Below are positions 5,629 to 7,905 of a stretch of 7,905 nucleotides of DNA, in pieces. The notes under the pieces are model-generated. The model saw nothing but the letters and a program-made list of their open reading frames with translations, made no database searches and was not told where the DNA came from. Numbering within the stretch: the stretch's first letter is position 1; each line of letters starts with the position of its first letter. The DNA lies in NCBI GenBank assembly GCA_039814715.1, contig JBCCAR010000060.1:1-7905 (forward strand), given 5' to 3'. The position numbers and the translations under genes are program-made. This DNA is from CAKZYD01 sp039814715. GTDB taxonomy: Bacteria; Pseudomonadota; Alphaproteobacteria; Sphingomonadales; CAKZYD01.

Positions 5629-7230
5629 ATGGCGACCCACGCCCAAGACGCAAACATCGACGACACACAAACCATCCAATCCCTGCAGCAAATTCTTGGA
5701 GCCGATGGCTTGAGTTTGGAAGAGAGCACGCGCAAGCTGCTCAGTACAGATTTAAGCTGGCGGCAAAATGCTGTGGCAGATATTGTCATTGCCCCTTCAA
5801 GCACGGAAGAGCTGGGCCGCGCGGTGGAAGTGGCGAGCGCGGCTGGTTTTGCCATTGTGCCGCGCGGAGGCGGGATGAGCTATACATCCGGCTACACGCC
5901 GCAAACTGAGCGGTCCGTTCTGGTCGACATGCGCCGAATGAATAAGATTGTCGAGATCAACACCGATGATATGTATGTGACTGTCGAAGCAGGCTGCACA
6001 TGGAAGGAGCTCTATGAAACGCTCGCGCCGCATGGGGTACGCACACCCTATTGGGGCCCGCTCTCAGGCCAATATGCCACCATCGGCGGCGCACTGAGCC
6101 AAAACAGCTTGTTTCATGGGTCCGGCGTGCATGGCACGGTGGCCGACAGTGTGGTCGGCCTCCATGTGGTGCTGGCGGATGGTTCCACGCTCGTCACCGG
6201 CTCAGGCGCGCATAAAAACTCTAATCCGTTCTGGCGGCACTTTGGCCCAGACATCACAGGACTGTTTACGGCAGACACCGGCGCCTTTGGCATCAAGGCG
6301 GTCGCAACGCTGCGGCTCATCACAGTGCCAAAGGAGACGGGCTATCTAAGCTACCGCTTTGACACGCTCGAAGCGATGCTCACCGCGCAAGCGAAGATCG
6401 CACGTCTCGGTATTGCCAGCGAGTGCTACGGCTTTGACCCTTATTATAATGCAGGCTTTGAAAAACAGGGCATCACCTTTGAGGAAGGCTTGTCGAAAGT
6501 GGGCGAGATCGCCCGCAAAGGCGGCCTCAAAGGGCTTAAAAACGCAGCCAAAGTCGCCTTAGGCGGCAAGAAAATCCTGAAAGATGTGAAATACTCTCTG
6601 CACCTCACGCTCGATGGACATACCGAAAAAGTTGCTGCTGAACATATGGATATCACAGCGGACATCTGTGCAGGCGAAGGCGGCTCTGAGATGGCCAATT
6701 CCATCCCCGTCGTGTTCCGCGGCGCGCCCTTTGGCGGGGTTCGGACCGTGCTACTCGGTTCAGAAGGCGAAATTTGGCTGCCAGTGCATGGGTTCTTCCC
6801 GCTCTCCAAAGCCGTCCCAGCGGCAGCGGCGACCGAGAAGTTCTTGGCAGAGCGCAAAGAGCTCATGGATCAATGGGGCATTAAAACCAGCTACCTGACC
6901 TGCTTTGCCGGCCCAGAATTTGTGATCGAACCGAGCTTCTATTGGGAAGATGAGCTTGGCGACTTCCGCTTGTCGTTGATCGAGCCGGAATTTGCTGAAC
7001 AGTGGAAAGACATTCCAGCAAACGAAGCGCGCCGGGAAGTGGCCTTAAAACTGCGCGATGAGCTGCGCGATTTGTTCGATGATCTCGGCGGGCTGCACCT
7101 GCAGATCGGACGCTATTATCCTTATACCGAGATCATGAATAACGAGGCGCTGAAAAAGGTGGTGCGCGGCGTGAAAGGCGTGCTTGATCCTGATGGGAAA
7201 ATGAACCCCGGCTCGCTTGGTCTGGACTAA
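5629..7230 (+). CDS. FAD-binding oxidoreductase (GlcD/VAO-PCMH fold)
   Basis: A 533-residue flavoprotein with an N-terminal FAD_binding_4 domain (about 48-235). Visible are VPRGGGMSYTSGYTP (77-91, pyrophosphate loop), SVLVDMRRMNKIVEI, TVEAGCTWKEL, GPLSGQYATIGG (143-154), a VVGLHVVLADGS stretch and FTADTGAFGIKAVATLRL (213-230). The C-terminal substrate domain ends with LDPDGKMNPGSLGL (519-532), typical of the GlcD/VAO superfamily. Members oxidise 2-hydroxy acids, phenols or alcohols. The metal-binding HxGDGN-type motif of D-lactate dehydrogenases is not seen, and I see no clear residue for covalent FAD attachment. Residues 285-321 form an unusual Gly- and Lys-rich basic segment. No signal peptide is evident, so it is probably cytosolic or peripheral. 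It is followed by the cupin gene and probably controlled by the divergent GntR protein. The fold is sure, the substrate unknown. Confidence 0.83.
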   Translation: MATHAQDANIDDTQTIQSLQQILGADGLSLEESTRKLLSTDLSWRQNAVADIVIAPSSTEELGRAVEVASAAGFAIVPRGGGMSYTSGYTPQTERSVLVDMRRMNKIVEINTDDMYVTVEAGCTWKELYETLAPHGVRTPYWGPLSGQYATIGGALSQNSLFHGSGVHGTVADSVVGLHVVLADGSTLVTGSGAHKNSNPFWRHFGPDITGLFTADTGAFGIKAVATLRLITVPKETGYLSYRFDTLEAMLTAQAKIARLGIASECYGFDPYYNAGFEKQGITFEEGLSKVGEIARKGGLKGLKNAAKVALGGKKILKDVKYSLHLTLDGHTEKVAAEHMDITADICAGEGGSEMANSIPVVFRGAPFGGVRTVLLGSEGEIWLPVHGFFPLSKAVPAAAATEKFLAERKELMDQWGIKTSYLTCFAGPEFVIEPSFYWEDELGDFRLSLIEPEFAEQWKDIPANEARREVALKLRDELRDLFDDLGGLHLQIGRYYPYTEIMNNEALKKVVRGVKGVLDPDGKMNPGSLGLD

Positions 7231-7257
7231 CGCACTCTCTTTAAACACAGCCAAAAG

Positions 7258-7278
7258 ATGCTGAATCAAGTTCAGCAT
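7258..7278. repeat. Palindromic hairpin repeat between the FAD oxidoreductase and cupin genes
   Basis: ATGCTGAA (7258-7265) and TTCAGCAT (7271-7278) form a perfect eight-base stem around TCAAG. The element resembles a small palindrome widespread between genes in sphingomonads and other alphaproteobacteria (from memory). It lies in the 76-bp gap between two same-strand genes. There is no T run, so it probably does not stop transcription but could mark an mRNA processing point that sets different levels for the two genes. Confidence 0.65.
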
Positions 7279-7306
7279 GGTGGACTTAGAACAAGGAGCT
7301 GGAGAC

Positions 7307-7741
7307 ATGACTGACCGCATCGAATGGGGAAAATTCTCCATCTACCACTATGATGACACCGATCTCGACCACGAGCCGGACCTGGAATTTCCATTTGTGC
7401 CAGGGTCAAAGTTCCGCGCGGCCAATATCGGGATCGATGAGCCTGCCGTCCAAATCAACATTGAGGACTTTTATAAAGGCAAAGACATCCCTTGGACGCT
7501 GGGCCATGATGAAGTCCACTATGTCATCTCCGGTGAATGCGAAATTGAATACCACTTGCCGCCACTGATGATCGAAACGGGCAAAGTCGTCGCCAAAGCG
7601 GGCAGCACATATTATATGCCGCGCGGCTGCCGCGTGGTGTGGCGTACGCTGTCGGACGAACCGTTTCGCCACCTTTGCATCTGCTTTGGCAATCCTGGCT
7701 ATCCAGTGCCGGTCGTCCGCTCGCAGCAAACCCAAGACTAG
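7307..7741 (+). CDS. Small single-domain cupin protein
   Basis: A 144-residue cytosolic protein of the RmlC-like cupin fold. Motif 1 is at 66-77 (GHDEVHYVISGE), giving His67, Glu69 and His71 as possible metal ligands; GECEIEY continues the barrel. Motif 2 is AGSTYYMPRGCRVVWRT (98-114), where the usual His after PxG is absent, so the metal site is incomplete unless His122 or another residue takes its place. The DEVHYVISGE form recalls EutQ-like and other cupins of unknown role. ATG 7307 is chosen because AAGGAG lies eight bases before it; the in-frame ATG at 7277 falls inside the hairpin repeat and has no ribosome site. The gene follows the FAD oxidoreductase by 76 bp on the same strand and is probably co-transcribed. 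It might be a small dioxygenase, isomerase or ligand-binding accessory; the sequence does not decide. Confidence 0.75.
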   Translation: MTDRIEWGKFSIYHYDDTDLDHEPDLEFPFVPGSKFRAANIGIDEPAVQINIEDFYKGKDIPWTLGHDEVHYVISGECEIEYHLPPLMIETGKVVAKAGSTYYMPRGCRVVWRTLSDEPFRHLCICFGNPGYPVPVVRSQQTQD

Positions 7742-7762
7742 GCACCAGGCGGCCCAGGTCGC

Positions 7763-7784
7763 CGCGCGGGCGTTGCTCCGCGCG
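7763..7784 (+). terminator. GC-rich hairpin after the cupin gene, possible terminator
   Basis: CGCGCGG (7763-7769) and CCGCGCG (7778-7784) form a perfect seven-base stem with an eight-base loop, 21 bp past the cupin stop. The stem is very stable, but no clear T run follows, so it is a non-canonical terminator or a 3'-end stabiliser. The rest of 7742-7905 shows no gene. Confidence 0.45.
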
Positions 7785-7873
7785 CGCAGCATATTGTTGC
7801 GCTTGGGACACGGTTGACCCTATTTCTGGCCACATCGTGGCTGAAGCGCCGCTCTCTCTCTTGCATCCCCAAA

Positions 7874-7903
7874 AAGTTTAAACTTAAACTAATTGCAACA
7901 ATT
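7874..7903. promoter_or_regulatory. AT-rich palindromes at the right edge, possible upstream region of the next gene
   Basis: The GC content drops sharply here. AAGTTTAAACTT (7874-7885) is a perfect 12-bp palindrome, and AATTG-CAA-CAATT (7891-7903) is a second inverted repeat. GTTTAAACTTAAAC (7876-7889) shares TTTAA-n-CTTAAA with the palindrome at 4682-4695. This looks like a regulatory region of a gene beyond the window, probably on the plus strand, which cannot be seen. Confidence 0.4.
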
Positions 7904-7905
7904 TA

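Noticed and set aside
6444..6866. 140-codon minus-strand frame opposite the FAD oxidoreductase
   Set aside because: Shadow frame; the plus strand carries recognisable flavoprotein motifs throughout.
7277..7306. Earlier ATG for the cupin gene
   Set aside because: It lies in an arm of a hairpin repeat with no ribosome site; the ATG at 7307 follows AAGGAG at good spacing.
1..7905. Mobile element, CRISPR array, tRNA or rRNA
   Set aside because: No transposase or integrase reading frame, no regularly spaced direct repeats and no tRNA- or rRNA-like sequence was seen on either strand.

Overview
The window reads as a catabolic or accessory region of an alphaproteobacterium. GC content is moderate to high, every gene is bacterial in style, and the intergenic DNA carries short palindromic repeats of kinds common in alphaproteobacterial genomes (a CCGG-TCAAG-CCGG type near the left edge, an ATGCTGAA...TTCAGCAT type between the last two genes). 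The lineage is an inference. A sphingomonad or a related order fits, but nothing here fixes a genus. There is no rRNA, tRNA, CRISPR array, transposase or integrase.

Layout. Positions 1-280 hold no convincing gene, only palindromic repeats and a long imperfect hairpin that could end transcription from the right. Five genes lie on the minus strand, read from right to left: a GntR/FCD regulator (5437-4733), an NmrA-like NAD(P)-binding reductase-type protein (4645-3752), a nitrilase with a full Glu-Lys-Cys triad (3737-2742), an AraC-family regulator (2730-1699) and a StyA-like FAD monooxygenase (1564-281). The reductase-like gene, nitrilase and AraC gene are separated by only 14 and 11 bp and look like one operon. 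The monooxygenase has its own 134-bp leader with inverted repeats. Two genes lie on the plus strand, divergent from gntR: an FAD-binding oxidoreductase of the GlcD/VAO fold (5629-7230) and a small cupin protein (7307-7741).

How they may work together. The nitrilase-AraC pair has the same gene order as the nitA-nitR pair of Rhodococcus, so AraC may sense a nitrile or an acid product and control the nitrilase operon and perhaps the monooxygenase. The GntR protein probably controls the divergent FAD oxidoreductase-cupin operon through a candidate operator (TTTTGCATACAAAA, 5583-5596) that overlaps its likely -10 box. The enzymes suggest oxidative attack on a small aromatic or nitrile-bearing compound: epoxidation or hydroxylation by the StyA-like enzyme, nitrile to acid by the nitrilase, and oxidation by the FAD enzyme. 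The substrate is not visible in the sequence. No StyB-type flavin reductase partner is in the window.

The best candidates for new biology are the gene combination itself, the lone StyA, a lysine-rich insertion in the FAD enzyme, and a shared TTTAAnCTTAAA motif upstream of the reductase-like gene and again at the right edge.
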